Assembly: GCA_035378845.1 (NCBI GenBank)
Contig: DAOSUP010000002.1
Location: forward strand, 90,950 to 154,949
From: JAKOUL01 sp035378845
GTDB lineage: Bacteria > Dictyoglomota > Dictyoglomia > Dictyoglomales > Dictyoglomaceae
DNA length: 64,000 bases
Direction: 5' to 3'
Numbering within the stretch: position 1 is the stretch's first letter; every line of letters begins with the position of its first letter. Positions 45,534 to 54,828 of this stretch are shown here, one piece after another. The position numbers and the translations under genes are program-made. The notes under the pieces were generated by a model, which worked only from the letters and a program-made list of their open reading frames with translations, did not search any database and was not told where the DNA came from.

Positions 45534-45617
45534 AGAAATGATGAGTTTAGATTAAAGTTAAGAAGGAAGAAATAAAAAAAAACCTTCTTGAAATTTCATA
45601 AACTCTAAAAATTTGAC

Positions 45618-46622
45618 TTACACAGCTTTTGCAGTTACATTTGAATATAACCAGCATTTTACTTCTCTGTCTTTCACGTAAAATATAGGAGGTTCTTGTT
45701 TCACACAAACATCCATAACATTAGGACAACGTTTAGAGAATTTGCAACCCTTTTCAGAAAACTCTGTTTCTTCATCAATAGCTGGTGTTGTCTCTAATTT
45801 TGTACCCAAAACTTCTTCTTTAGAAATCGTAGGTTTTAAGATAGAGCTTCTCAACAGCTGAGTATAGGGATGTAGTGGGGAATTTAAAACATTTTCTGTT
45901 GTTCCTAATTCTACAAAACTTCCTCTAAACATTATTGCTATTCTATCACCTACATAATATGCGGTAGAAAGGTCATGAGTTATATAGACTATACTTAAAT
46001 TTTTATTGTTTTTTAGTTCCTTAAATAAATTAAGTATTGAAAGTCTTAAAGATACATCTAACATAGAAACTGGTTCATCTGCAATCAAAAGATTAGGGTT
46101 AAGAATCAATGCCCTTGCAATAGCTAATCTCTGCAGTTGTCCCCCTGAGAACTCATGAGGATATTTATCTCTAATTTCTTGAAGAGATAAACCTACAGCA
46201 GTTAGAGAATCCTCAATTATTTTTTCAATATCACTACGATTACCATCTTCTTTTGCTAATTTGGCAGTGTCATAGAGATATATCTCTATTTTTTTTAAGG
46301 GATTAAAAGTCTCGTAAGGATTCTGGAAAATAGGTTGTATCATTTTTGTAAATTGGACTCTATCTCTGCCACTTTTTATCTCTGTCATATCTTGCCCATT
46401 TATAAAAATCTTCCCCTTAGTTGGTTCAATAATATGAAGAATGATCTTAGCTAAAGTAGTCTTTCCACATCCACTTTCTCCTGCTATTGTTAATATCTCT
46501 GGTTCCCTAGACATCTTAAAGGAAATATTATTGACAGCAATTATCTCTTGACCAAATACAATACCTCTTCGGAATACTTTAGTTACATTCTCTAATCTAA
46601 GAAGGTCTTCATTGTCAGACAT
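45618..46622 (-). CDS. ABC importer ATPase, OppF/DppF type (importer 2)
   Basis: A 334-residue ATPase. Walker A GESGCGKTT is seen as AGESGCGKTTLAKI, signature FSGGQLQR, Walker B LLIADEPVSMLD, and a C-terminal domain with CKFSKRCP and CVKQEP. Spacing to the OppD-type gene is 27 bases; GGAGG lies 12 bases before the ATG, longer than usual. Last gene of importer 2. Confidence 0.9.
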   Translation of the reverse strand: MSDNEDLLRLENVTKVFRRGIVFGQEIIAVNNISFKMSREPEILTIAGESGCGKTTLAKIILHIIEPTKGKIFINGQDMTEIKSGRDRVQFTKMIQPIFQNPYETFNPLKKIEIYLYDTAKLAKEDGNRSDIEKIIEDSLTAVGLSLQEIRDKYPHEFSGGQLQRLAIARALILNPNLLIADEPVSMLDVSLRLSILNLFKELKNNKNLSIVYITHDLSTAYYVGDRIAIMFRGSFVELGTTENVLNSPLHPYTQLLRSSILKPTISKEEVLGTKLETTPAIDEETEFSEKGCKFSKRCPNVMDVCVKQEPPIFYVKDREVKCWLYSNVTAKAV

Positions 46623-46649
46623 TTATTATTAATACCTCCCTTTCCTAAT

Positions 46650-47630
46650 CTACAGAAAACAAGCGACTTTATGACCTTTTGCTACTTCAACTAAAGAAGG
46701 CTCTTCCTTCTCACATATTTCCTTAGCAAACGGGCATCTTGGATAGAACCTGCATCCTATTGGAGGATTGATGAGATTAGGAGCAGTTCCTGGAATGCTA
46801 AGTCTTTCTGTTTTATCTCCAATCTGAGGGATAGAGTTTATTAAGAATCTTGTATATGGATGCAATGGCTCTTCAAATAAAACAGCTGTATCTCCAACTT
46901 CAAATACCTTACCAGCATACATTATAGTTACTCTATCTGTTAAATTAGCAATAATTGACATATCATGAGTGATAAATACAAATGAGTTGGAATTCTCTTT
47001 ATGAATGTTTTTAAAAAGCTTCAATAGATTTAACTGAGTAACTACATCTAATGCAGATGTAGGCTCATCTGCTATAATAACTTTAGGATTGAAAATTGTA
47101 GCTAAGGTGATTACAACTCTTTGTCTCATACCACCTGATAATTGGTAAGGATATAAATTCAAAATACTTGGTGATAGTCCAAAATGATTAAGACTTTCCA
47201 CAATCTTTGCTTCATAGAATTCCTTTTCCATTTTATGACTCTCTATAATGTCACAAACAATATCACGAATCTTTCTAACTGGATTTAAGACATTCATTGA
47301 ACTTTGAGGGATATAAGATATTACTTTCCATCTCAAATCTTTTAATCTCTCACTTTTAAGAGAAATAGGCGAATTAATAATTTCAATATCATCAAGGCTA
47401 TAATGAATTTCTCCATCAATAAAGATAAGAGGAAAGCCTAAGTGTCCATAAATTACTCTACCAAGAGTAGATTTTCCAGAACCAGACTCTCCTGCTATAC
47501 CCATAATTTCATTATCTTTTACATCAATACTAACTCCATCTACCGCTCTGACATCCTTTTCTATCTCAAATGTTCTCATTTTATAATATGCTTTTACATT
47601 ATCTAATTTTATTAAGACTTTTTCGTCCAT
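46650..47630 (-). CDS. ABC importer ATPase, OppD/DppD type (importer 2)
   Basis: A 326-residue ATPase with Walker A GESGSGKST, signature LSGGMRQR, Walker B VIIADEPTSALD and a C-terminal oligo/HPY domain (CRFYPRCPF). It overlaps the permease stop by one base as TAATG, with GGAGGG upstream. Together with the OppF-type protein it would energise importer 2. Confidence 0.9.
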   Translation of the reverse strand: MDEKVLIKLDNVKAYYKMRTFEIEKDVRAVDGVSIDVKDNEIMGIAGESGSGKSTLGRVIYGHLGFPLIFIDGEIHYSLDDIEIINSPISLKSERLKDLRWKVISYIPQSSMNVLNPVRKIRDIVCDIIESHKMEKEFYEAKIVESLNHFGLSPSILNLYPYQLSGGMRQRVVITLATIFNPKVIIADEPTSALDVVTQLNLLKLFKNIHKENSNSFVFITHDMSIIANLTDRVTIMYAGKVFEVGDTAVLFEEPLHPYTRFLINSIPQIGDKTERLSIPGTAPNLINPPIGCRFYPRCPFAKEICEKEEPSLVEVAKGHKVACFL

Positions 47631-48484
47631 TATCCCTCCACCTCATATGTTCTAAGTCTTGGATCTATAAATTCAGAGAGACTTACTGACAGAAAATATA
47701 GAGAAAGAAATAGTAGAACAACAAAAATAACAGGAAAAACAATCCACCACCATATACCAGCAACAAAAGCTTGATGTTGAAGAGCCCAAAATATTGTAGT
47801 TCCAACAGTTGGAACATCTATAGCAGTTAAACCTAAAGTAGATATTGTTGTTTCCATACCTAAAGACCATATCATGTTATTTATTCCTGTAGCTAATAAT
47901 ATTGGATACAAATGTGGTAGATACTCTTTAAGAATAGTTCGTATAGTATTTCTTCCTGAGAAAAAGGAGGTATAGGAAAATTCCCTTTCTCTTAAAGTTA
48001 GAACAATAGATCTAACTAATCTTGCATCCCAAGCCCATCCAAATAAAGATAGAATTAAAATAAGGCTGGGAAAATCTATACGACCTAAAATAAGTTTTAG
48101 AAATATAAGAATAGGAAGGATAGGTAATATAATAAAACTATCATCTATTGTCATTAAAATACTATCCACAATCCCTCCCATATATCCAGCAATAGTACCA
48201 ATAAAAAATGCTATAATACGAGTTACTATAACAATTGCTAAACTAATAAAAAAGGAATTTCTTAAAGCAAAGGTCATATTCCAAAAGACATCTTGACCTT
48301 TGGATGTTGTACCAAATGGATGGGCTGCTGTTGGAGCAAGATTAACAGGGGTGACATAATTAGAGCGAGGATCATACGGGGAGACTGCAGATAGACACAT
48401 AAAAAGGACTATAACTAAAAAAATTCTTGTAGATATTTTAAATCTCTTATCATACTTATAGAGTTCTTTTAATGCTGACCACAT
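47630..48484 (-). CDS. ABC importer permease, DppC type (importer 2)
   Basis: A 284-residue membrane permease with an N-terminal helix, a long loop containing HPFGTTSKGQDVFW and five further helices. The coupling-loop region FSYTSFFSGRNTIRTILKEY is more divergent than in importer 1. The TTSKGQD motif replaces the usual TDxxGRD. ATG 48484 follows AGGAGG. Such divergence is common in sugar-specific members of the family. Confidence 0.88.
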   Translation of the reverse strand: MWSALKELYKYDKRFKISTRIFLVIVLFMCLSAVSPYDPRSNYVTPVNLAPTAAHPFGTTSKGQDVFWNMTFALRNSFFISLAIVIVTRIIAFFIGTIAGYMGGIVDSILMTIDDSFIILPILPILIFLKLILGRIDFPSLILILSLFGWAWDARLVRSIVLTLREREFSYTSFFSGRNTIRTILKEYLPHLYPILLATGINNMIWSLGMETTISTLGLTAIDVPTVGTTIFWALQHQAFVAGIWWWIVFPVIFVVLLFLSLYFLSVSLSEFIDPRLRTYEVEG

Positions 48485-48503
48485 TTTAGCTTCCTCCTAA
48501 CCT

Positions 48504-49508
48504 TTATCTATATCTGACCCTTGGGTCAATCAAAGGAGAGAGAATATCAATAATCAAGGTTCCCAAAGAAACTGCCACAATTGAAAAAATAGAGACACCC
48601 ATCACTACATTATAATCTGATGTATTTATAGCCTCATAAATTAAGGTGCCTAAACCTGGATAACTAAAAACTAACTCTGTTATTATCGTACCATTGAATA
48701 TAAGTCCTAATTGAAGTGCCAATCCCGTTATTTGTGGAAGAAGAGCATTCCTCATAACATATTTTCGGAAAATTATAGAGTCAGAAATCTTGGCCAGTTG
48801 AGCAAAGGTCACATATTCTTCTTTAAGAATAAGTGCAGTCAGATTTCTCATATTTAAAAACCAGCTTCCAATCCCGATTATTAAGAGAGAAACAGCAGGT
48901 AGAATGGCATGTTTTAAGATAATAAGTATAGATTTAAGATCAAAAGAGATTTTATATCCTATAGTAGAACCTCCTCCTGTGGGAAATATTGGCCAGATAT
49001 AAGAAAAGAGCAGTAATAAGACAAGCGCTAAGATATAATAAGGAACAGGTCTAACTGCATTAGCTAATGTCTCAAAAATCCTAGACCAAGTTTTATTACG
49101 TCCTGAATAACCTGCTAAAGCTCCAAGTATCGTACCTATAATCCATGATAAGATTGTTGTAGTAGCTAAAAGCCCTATAGTCCAAGGTAGAGCAACCTTT
49201 ATTAGATTGATCACAGGAGTAGGGAAACTTGAAAAAGATGGACCTAAGTCCCCTGCTAATAAACCTTGCCAAAATCTTATGTATTGTTCAAAGATACCAC
49301 CTTCAAGACCATAAAGTTTTGTCAAACTCTCTCTCATCAGTTCTATACTATTGGGGTCCATATATTGCCCTGACATTTGTATTCTTCGTATAAGTACTTC
49401 AACAGGATTAAGTTGAGGAATAGCTCTTGGGATGAAAAAGATTATAGTAACACCGATAATTACTACTAATAAAAAGACTATAACCCTTCTAATAAAGTAC
49501 CTAATCAT
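48504..49508 (-). CDS. ABC importer permease, DppB type (importer 2)
   Basis: A 334-residue permease with six membrane helices. The coupling segment EEYVTFAQLAKISDSIIF-RKYVMRNALLPQ is recognisable, and VFSYPGLGTLIYEA matches the family end motif. ATG 49508 follows AGGAGG. It is separated from the binding-protein gene by a long hairpin region. Confidence 0.9.
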   Translation of the reverse strand: MIRYFIRRVIVFLLVVIIGVTIIFFIPRAIPQLNPVEVLIRRIQMSGQYMDPNSIELMRESLTKLYGLEGGIFEQYIRFWQGLLAGDLGPSFSSFPTPVINLIKVALPWTIGLLATTTILSWIIGTILGALAGYSGRNKTWSRIFETLANAVRPVPYYILALVLLLLFSYIWPIFPTGGGSTIGYKISFDLKSILIILKHAILPAVSLLIIGIGSWFLNMRNLTALILKEEYVTFAQLAKISDSIIFRKYVMRNALLPQITGLALQLGLIFNGTIITELVFSYPGLGTLIYEAINTSDYNVVMGVSIFSIVAVSLGTLIIDILSPLIDPRVRYR

Positions 49509-49604
49509 CTATTTTTTATCCTCCTATAATATGTTTTATCCTCCATCTTAAAAATCTATGTAAAAAATTACTAATACCAATATATTAAAACATACTGGGA
49601 GAAG

Positions 49605-49634
49605 AGAGGGGCTACATCAGAATGTAGCCCCTCT
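49605..49634 (-). terminator. Intercistronic hairpin after the importer 2 binding protein
   Basis: AGAGGGGCTACAT (49605-49617) pairs perfectly with ATGTAGCCCCTCT (49622-49634) around loop CAGA. No U tract follows on the transcribed strand; it probably protects or partly terminates the binding-protein mRNA. Confidence 0.65.
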
Positions 49635-49643
49635 GGAAACTAA

Positions 49644-51566
49644 TTATTTCCTTCCAGTTGGCTTGATCTTTACATACATATACTTAGAATTTGCCCAGTT
49701 AGGAACAGGATCGGTGTATGGATTCTTTGCAGTTGGGAATCCCTTCCAATAATATCCATCACATACAGTGAATACGTTATATGAGAATAAAGGAATAATA
49801 GGCATTTCCTGTACACTAAGTTTTGCATATTCTATACCCCATTTTATACAACTATCAGTATCCCAGAAATCTGTCTTTCTCATAGCATCAATAATACTAT
49901 CTAACTGTTTACTCTTAAATCTCATTGGGTTCTTTGCTACTACCTGTTCACCAGTCTTTCTATAATAGTCAGAATGCCAAGATTCAAGGAACCAGAATAG
50001 ATCTGGATGTCCACCCCATGTTTCTATACACCATGCTATATAAACAGTATTTTTATCTTCACCGTAAGACATCCTTGTCCACAGATTACTTGGCTCAACT
50101 GCTTCCAAGGTAACGTCTATTCCAAAATTTCTCCAACATTGAGCTACTGCTTCTGCTGATCTTGTCATTACAGAACGTGTTAGAGATTCACAAAGGATAC
50201 TTATTTTCCATCTATCACCATTAGGTAGATACCACTTACCACCTTTCTTAGTAAATCCAACACCTTTTAAGAGCTCTTCTGCTACATCTGGAGCATATTT
50301 CCACCAACCATACCCTACTCTACTTCTAATTTCCTTAGGATCATCTGGAACCTTATATCCAAATCTTTGCTTTACTGCTTGGACTACTTTTGAAGGAATA
50401 GTAGGATCATACGGAGCAAAATTCTTACTTCCAACCTTTATAGTAAACTCTCTTAACCATGGCTCAATTTTATCAAAATACCACTGAGGATAAGATCCTG
50501 TTGGTGGAATATGAATTGGAGAGAGAGTAGCACAACCATTATAGCCTGCAAGATCTACCTCTACCATATCTATAGCAAGAGTAAGAGCCCATCTAACTTC
50601 TTTCAAATTGTATGGAGATTGTTCGTTATTAATTATAATTGCTGGTAATGTAGGATCTGGATGTCCCCAAGGCCAGCCATCAAACCAAGTTGTAGCATAA
50701 CGATTCTTTTGTGTAAGTGTTACAGCTCCCTCTGGAGGTAGATCATGGACAACATCAAGATTGTGATTCATTTGCTCCATAACTTTTATCTCAGGAGAAG
50801 AAATAGCTCTAAAGAGAACATACTTAGGTGCAGGCATTCCATATAATCCTAAGCTTGTTCTCTTCCAATCATCTCTCCTTTGCCAAAGGAACCAATATCC
50901 ATTTGGATCAAAATCTTTTAGAACATAAGGTCCTAAACCTACAGGAGGATTGAAATCAAAGGCTATAGGATCTTTTACCTTTTCAAATACGTGCTTTGGC
51001 ATAATATAACATGCTGACCAACGGCAAGTAAATACAGTATGGAATCTGGAATTAGGTTTCTTAAGTTCAAAAACTACTGTATAATTATCAGTCTTATAAA
51101 CCTTTTCAACATTTACTACAAAGTAAGAAGCCCATGACATTGATGGATTTTTCATCAAAGTCTCTACAGTATATATCACATCATCTGCGGTAAACTCAAC
51201 TCCATCACTCCAATAAATTCCCTTTCTTAGTTTTGCTGTCATTGTAGTGTAATCTTTATTATATGTTGGTGGCTCTGCAGCAAGAGCATTAATCCATGTT
51301 TTACCTTCTATACCAGCATCAGGATCTATGAACCATAGAGTGTCTAAACATAGTTGCTGAAGCCCGGTAGAATAACTATCTACTCCTCCACCCCATAAAT
51401 TGAAACGACCAGGATTTGAGCTCTTCCCTTGTGGATCCTCAACAATTAGAAGCTCATTTCTTGGAACTCCAGGAAGGGAAAATTGCTGTGCTGAAATACT
51501 GGTAAGTCCCAGAAGAAAAACAGATAGGAGAATTAATATCCAGACACGGAAACTTTTCGTTCTCAC
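49644..51566 (-). CDS. ABC importer solute-binding protein, family 5 (importer 2)
   Basis: About 640 residues. The signal peptide MRTKSFRVWILILLSVFLLG is followed by TSISAQQ. The mature chain is an SBP_bac_5 protein: LRKGIYWSDGVEFTADDVIY and LKEVRWALTLAIDMVEVDLA are the recognisable family blocks. Start GTG 51566 lies eight bases after GGGGAGG; the in-frame GTG at 51575 is within that site. Only distantly related to importer 1 SBP. Neighbouring phosphorylase and epimerase genes suggest a beta-gluco-oligosaccharide ligand. Confidence 0.9.
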   Translation of the reverse strand: MRTKSFRVWILILLSVFLLGLTSISAQQFSLPGVPRNELLIVEDPQGKSSNPGRFNLWGGGVDSYSTGLQQLCLDTLWFIDPDAGIEGKTWINALAAEPPTYNKDYTTMTAKLRKGIYWSDGVEFTADDVIYTVETLMKNPSMSWASYFVVNVEKVYKTDNYTVVFELKKPNSRFHTVFTCRWSACYIMPKHVFEKVKDPIAFDFNPPVGLGPYVLKDFDPNGYWFLWQRRDDWKRTSLGLYGMPAPKYVLFRAISSPEIKVMEQMNHNLDVVHDLPPEGAVTLTQKNRYATTWFDGWPWGHPDPTLPAIIINNEQSPYNLKEVRWALTLAIDMVEVDLAGYNGCATLSPIHIPPTGSYPQWYFDKIEPWLREFTIKVGSKNFAPYDPTIPSKVVQAVKQRFGYKVPDDPKEIRSRVGYGWWKYAPDVAEELLKGVGFTKKGGKWYLPNGDRWKISILCESLTRSVMTRSAEAVAQCWRNFGIDVTLEAVEPSNLWTRMSYGEDKNTVYIAWCIETWGGHPDLFWFLESWHSDYYRKTGEQVVAKNPMRFKSKQLDSIIDAMRKTDFWDTDSCIKWGIEYAKLSVQEMPIIPLFSYNVFTVCDGYYWKGFPTAKNPYTDPVPNWANSKYMYVKIKPTGRK

Positions 51567-51611
51567 AACTAACACCTCCCCTTAAAATTTTAGAAAAATC
51601 TTTACTAAAAA

Positions 51612-51640
51612 AGACTAATCTAAAATTTTTTGTTTGTCAA
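51612..51640 (-). promoter_or_regulatory. Promoter of the importer 2 operon
   Basis: Leftward TTGACA (51640-51635), a 17-base spacer and TAGTCT (51617-51612). The predicted start is about 40 bases before the GTG start codon. Confidence 0.55.
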
Positions 51641-52172
51641 GAAGCAAAATCATTTAATCAAATTTTTTCTCAATATTTTTTATCTTTCTATTCAAACCTG
51701 CATGGAATTTGGAAAAATCTTTAAAGACCCAATTCTATATAATTTTTAAATATAATAATAGAAAAATATCTAAATATAAAAAGAAATTCAATCAGAGCAG
51801 TTAATATGTTCCAAATAAGGTTAAGTTTATAGAAGAGTTATCCTATTACCTAAGAATTTGATCATGATTACAAGAAATTTTTATCTACTTTTATATGAAA
51901 TTTTTTATTAAAAAGTTTATGAAACATAGCTAATACCAGTTGAAAGGGTAAAATCATTTACATTATTTTGGAAGAAGAATTATTTTTCTTTTTTCAGAAA
52001 GATATCCATTTATTAATTAAATTTATTTACAAAACCACTGAATTTACAAACCAAAATTAAATTGGGTATTAAACTACTGCCTCTATATCAAGGTACAGCC
52101 TTACTCCTTAGCTTTCTTACCAACTTCAATTTTTTTACTTTTATTATTCATATCCCCGTTGGTATATCTAAA
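51641..52172. other. AT-rich intergenic stretch without a supported gene
   Basis: About 530 bases between the importer 2 promoter and the end of the PII-like gene. I see no coding pattern, RNA gene or clear terminator, only short frames with poor ribosome sites. It could be decayed sequence. Confidence 0.6.
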
Positions 52173-52496
52173 TCAGTCTTTCAACTGCTCCCTATGGTGT
52201 AGCCCAAGCAGTTCAGATACTAAAAAAGTAAATATAATACCAGTACCTGGCTCATTAAGTCTACCTGCTTCAACAATGGCATCATATATTGGTTTATAAT
52301 TATCAATTTTACTGAGGATTAAAATAATTTCTTTTGATGCTTCAATGTGGATATTAAAAAATTCTAACGCCTCTGACTGTCCTGTCCCTCTTCCGTAAAG
52401 AATAGTAGCTCCTTCCGCCCCTGCTTTCTTAGCTCTATCTACAATTTTGTCTGCTTTTCCTCTCTCCACAATAGCAACTATACATTTAACATCCAT
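52173..52496 (-). CDS. PII-like signalling protein (GlnB fold)
   Basis: A 107-residue protein with the beta-alpha-beta pattern of PII: MDVKCIVAIVERGKADKIVD, then GAEGATILYGRGTGQSE and EIILILSKIDNYKPIYDAI. The T-loop region lacks the Tyr51 uridylylation sequence of classic GlnB/GlnK, so it probably responds by ligand binding alone. It follows the DUF1538 membrane gene by 17 bases, a pairing that suggests it gates that membrane protein. ATG 52496 has GGGAGG upstream. What it binds is unknown. Confidence 0.78.
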   Translation of the reverse strand: MDVKCIVAIVERGKADKIVDRAKKAGAEGATILYGRGTGQSEALEFFNIHIEASKEIILILSKIDNYKPIYDAIVEAGRLNEPGTGIIFTFLVSELLGLHHREQLKD

Positions 52497-52513
52497 ATAA
52501 TATTATCCTCCCA

Positions 52514-53215
52514 TCATAACCTTACTAATATTCCCAATATTAACACTGATATTACTGATCCAATAGAAGTAAGACCAACTATACCAAAACCAGACAACAG
52601 AGGATCAACATTTTCTAATATTTTTGCTAACCCTATTGCTAAAGCCATATTTAGAGGAATATTAACTGGACCTGTGGTTGCACTGGCTGAATCCATCGCA
52701 ATAGATACGAACTCCTCCGGTGCGAAAAAAATTAATACAAGGATTATTAAAAGTAGTGGTACCACAACTTTTACATAAGATATATTATTCAATATTTTAT
52801 ATACCCCCACACTCATTCCAGCCCCAAATCCAATAGCAACAGTGTGAATCAAAACACTATGAGGTATAGCCCCTACAGATATTTCCTCAACCTCTAAAGC
52901 CAGCGTTTTTAAAGCTGGTTCTACAAGAGTACCAAAATACCCTATTATAAAAGTTACTAACACTATCAACCATTTTCGCTCTAACACTACTAAATTCTCT
53001 CCCACCAAATCCCCTAAAGGGAGAAGACTCATAGAAACACCCTTTAGAAATAAATGTAAACCAAACACGCTTAATAAAACTCCTATTAAAAATTCTTTGA
53101 CATTTTTAAGAGGCTTCCTTAGCACTACCAACTGAAAAAAGGCAAGGGCAGTAACCAAAGGAAGCACACTCCTTGCAGTCTCCCATAAGTCGGTTAAGCC
53201 TTTTAGTAATCTCAT
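52514..53215 (-). CDS. DUF1538 integral membrane protein
   Basis: A 233-residue protein with about seven membrane helices. Family-type blocks are KEFLIGVLLSVFGLHLFLKG, GYFGTLVEPALKTLALEVEE and SASATTGPVNIPLNMALAIG. Many DUF1538 proteins carry two such repeats; this has one, so it may dimerise. Conserved acidic and Ser/Thr-Gly residues inside helices suggest a channel or transporter, but no substrate is known. AAGGAGAG precedes ATG 53215. It forms an operon with the PII-like gene. Confidence 0.78.
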   Translation of the reverse strand: MRLLKGLTDLWETARSVLPLVTALAFFQLVVLRKPLKNVKEFLIGVLLSVFGLHLFLKGVSMSLLPLGDLVGENLVVLERKWLIVLVTFIIGYFGTLVEPALKTLALEVEEISVGAIPHSVLIHTVAIGFGAGMSVGVYKILNNISYVKVVVPLLLIILVLIFFAPEEFVSIAMDSASATTGPVNIPLNMALAIGLAKILENVDPLLSGFGIVGLTSIGSVISVLILGILVRL

Positions 53216-53264
53216 ATCACTCTCCTTGGCTCAAATTATAATTAAATAAGAGATTTGTAGAAAA

Positions 53265-53912
53265 TTATTTACTTCTCGCCTTTTTTATCTCCTCTACATA
53301 TTGTATTGCTCTTTCTGTTAAAATCTCAAACTTTTTCTCTGCAATTACTTTTTTATCTACAAGATTACCACCAACACCCACAAAACATGCTCCTGCCTTT
53401 ATAAATTCTCCAGCATTTTCAAGACTTACCCCTCCAGTAGGAGATATCTTTACATAAGGCATAGGACCATGAATTGCTTTTATATACTTTGGACCTAATG
53501 TATCCGCTGGGAAAAGTTTCACTACATCTGCACCCTCTTCCCAAGCAGTAAGTATCTCTGTAGGAGTATAAGCTCCAGGAATAGCTATTTTGTCATATCT
53601 ATGGCATAACTCAATAATCTCTTTATTCAAAATAGGAGATACTACAAACTCTGCTCCTCCCAATATAGCAAGCCTTGCTGTCTCTGGATCAAGTACAGTG
53701 CCCACTCCCATTATAACCTCATTACTAACTTCCTTTTTTACCTTTGGAAGTACCTCAAGAGCAGAAGGTATTGTCATAGTGATCTCAATAGATGTAACTC
53801 CACCTTCCTTTAAAGCTTTCGCTACATCAATTAAGTCTTCTGCAGAATCAGTTCTAATTACTGCTACTATTCCACACTCAATTATTTTTTCTAAAACATC
53901 ATTTCTACTCAT
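53265..53912 (-). CDS. eda: KDPG/KHG aldolase
   Basis: A 215-residue class I aldolase that splits 2-keto-3-deoxy-6-phosphogluconate to pyruvate and glyceraldehyde-3-phosphate (or 4-hydroxy-2-oxoglutarate to pyruvate and glyoxylate). Glu43 (SIEIT) and Schiff-base Lys132 (VVKLFPAD) are in place; GVGTVLD and ISPTGGV are the other signatures. It is downstream of iolB with 25 bases between, so the pair probably serves uronate or inositol breakdown. The ATG is 13 bases from GGAGG, and a six-codon frame with a better-placed start overlaps the leader. Confidence 0.92.
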   Translation of the reverse strand: MSRNDVLEKIIECGIVAVIRTDSAEDLIDVAKALKEGGVTSIEITMTIPSALEVLPKVKKEVSNEVIMGVGTVLDPETARLAILGGAEFVVSPILNKEIIELCHRYDKIAIPGAYTPTEILTAWEEGADVVKLFPADTLGPKYIKAIHGPMPYVKISPTGGVSLENAGEFIKAGACFVGVGGNLVDKKVIAEKKFEILTERAIQYVEEIKKARSK

Positions 53913-53937
53913 CTTCTTCCATCACCCTCCTTATTAC

Positions 53938-54744
53938 TCATCTTTTAGATTCCTTTAGCATCTTTTCAGATGCCTTTAACCATCTATGATCAGGATCATC
54001 ATAGACTATAGATTCTCTTACATCTCCAGCAAGAGTCCATAAATAGTATACCTGATAACCAGGTGCCGCCACTACAGGATGATAACCTTTCTTAATCATA
54101 AGTAGCGTATCATTCTCAACCAAAAAGACCTCATTAAGATCGCCTTCTTTGGTATACACTCTTTGCAAACCAAACCCCTGAGGAGGATTTACCTTATAAA
54201 AATAAACTTCTTCCATCTTTACTTCCTCAGGATAATTATCTCTATCGTGCTTATGAGGAGGATAGCTACTCCAGTTTCCTGGTGGATTTATAGTTTCTCC
54301 TATTAGTAATCTTTTTGCATTTATTCTATTATCAATAATATCTTTTACATCTCTTCTCCAGTTGTAAGCACCCACATCTCTTATTATTACATCTTCTGGC
54401 CTTATTAATCTTACAGTCTCCTCTGTCTTTGCTCTTGTTTTAGAAATGGCAACTTCCAAAGGTTCTAAGGTTTCAATCTTTACATCTTTATTGTTGGAAA
54501 TATATAAAGCATAAGCATTTCCATCAAAAACATTCCTTCTTGCTCCTATAGAGTGATATCTATTACTATCTACAGAAATATTACACTTACCACTTAATAT
54601 CACAAGCCCTATCTCATAATCCCTTGAATTAAAAGTATAATCATCTCCCCTTTCCCCTTTAAAAATATCAAATTCAATATACTCCATATCTCCAGGACCA
54701 ATCAGTGAGTTCAATCCCTTTTCCAAAGAAAGTTTTTTAAACAT
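53938..54744 (-). CDS. iolB: 5-deoxyglucuronate isomerase-like protein (IolB family)
   Basis: A 268-residue bicupin. IolB isomerises 5-deoxy-D-glucuronate in myo-inositol catabolism; the related KduI acts on keto-uronates. The hallmark NWSSYPPHKHDRDNYPEEV gives the metal-binding His residues, followed by EEVYFYKVNPPQGFGLQRVY and GYHPVVAAPGYQVYYLW. Length matches Bacillus IolB. No other iol genes are nearby; pairing with a KDPG aldolase hints at a uronate route instead. ATG 54744 follows AGGAGGG. Confidence 0.88.
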   Translation of the reverse strand: MFKKLSLEKGLNSLIGPGDMEYIEFDIFKGERGDDYTFNSRDYEIGLVILSGKCNISVDSNRYHSIGARRNVFDGNAYALYISNNKDVKIETLEPLEVAISKTRAKTEETVRLIRPEDVIIRDVGAYNWRRDVKDIIDNRINAKRLLIGETINPPGNWSSYPPHKHDRDNYPEEVKMEEVYFYKVNPPQGFGLQRVYTKEGDLNEVFLVENDTLLMIKKGYHPVVAAPGYQVYYLWTLAGDVRESIVYDDPDHRWLKASEKMLKESKR

Positions 54745-54794
54745 ATCCTAACCCTCCTTTTTTCACTGCAAAAAAAATAACACCTTATAAAGTT

Positions 54795-54823
54795 AGAATA
54801 AGAAGAGAAAATTTTTTTGTCAA
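54795..54823 (-). promoter_or_regulatory. Promoter of the iolB-eda operon
   Basis: Leftward TTGACA (54823-54818), a 17-base spacer and TATTCT (54800-54795). The -35 box lies directly downstream of the terminator of the lipoprotein gene. Confidence 0.65.
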
Positions 54824-54828
54824 CAAAA

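Noticed and set aside
52101..52151. 16-residue frame (ATG 52151, minus strand) downstream of the PII-like gene
   Set aside because: The ribosome site is poor (CGGGGA), the sequence is Lys-rich and low-complexity, and nothing else supports it.
51641..52172. Searched for a decayed gene, tRNA or riboswitch in the largest gap
   Set aside because: No cloverleaf, conserved aptamer-like structure or protein remnant was visible by eye.
53905..53922. Six-codon frame ATG to TAG after AAGGAGGG, overlapping the eda start
   Set aside because: It may affect eda translation, but so short a frame can arise by chance; kept only as a remark in the eda entry.
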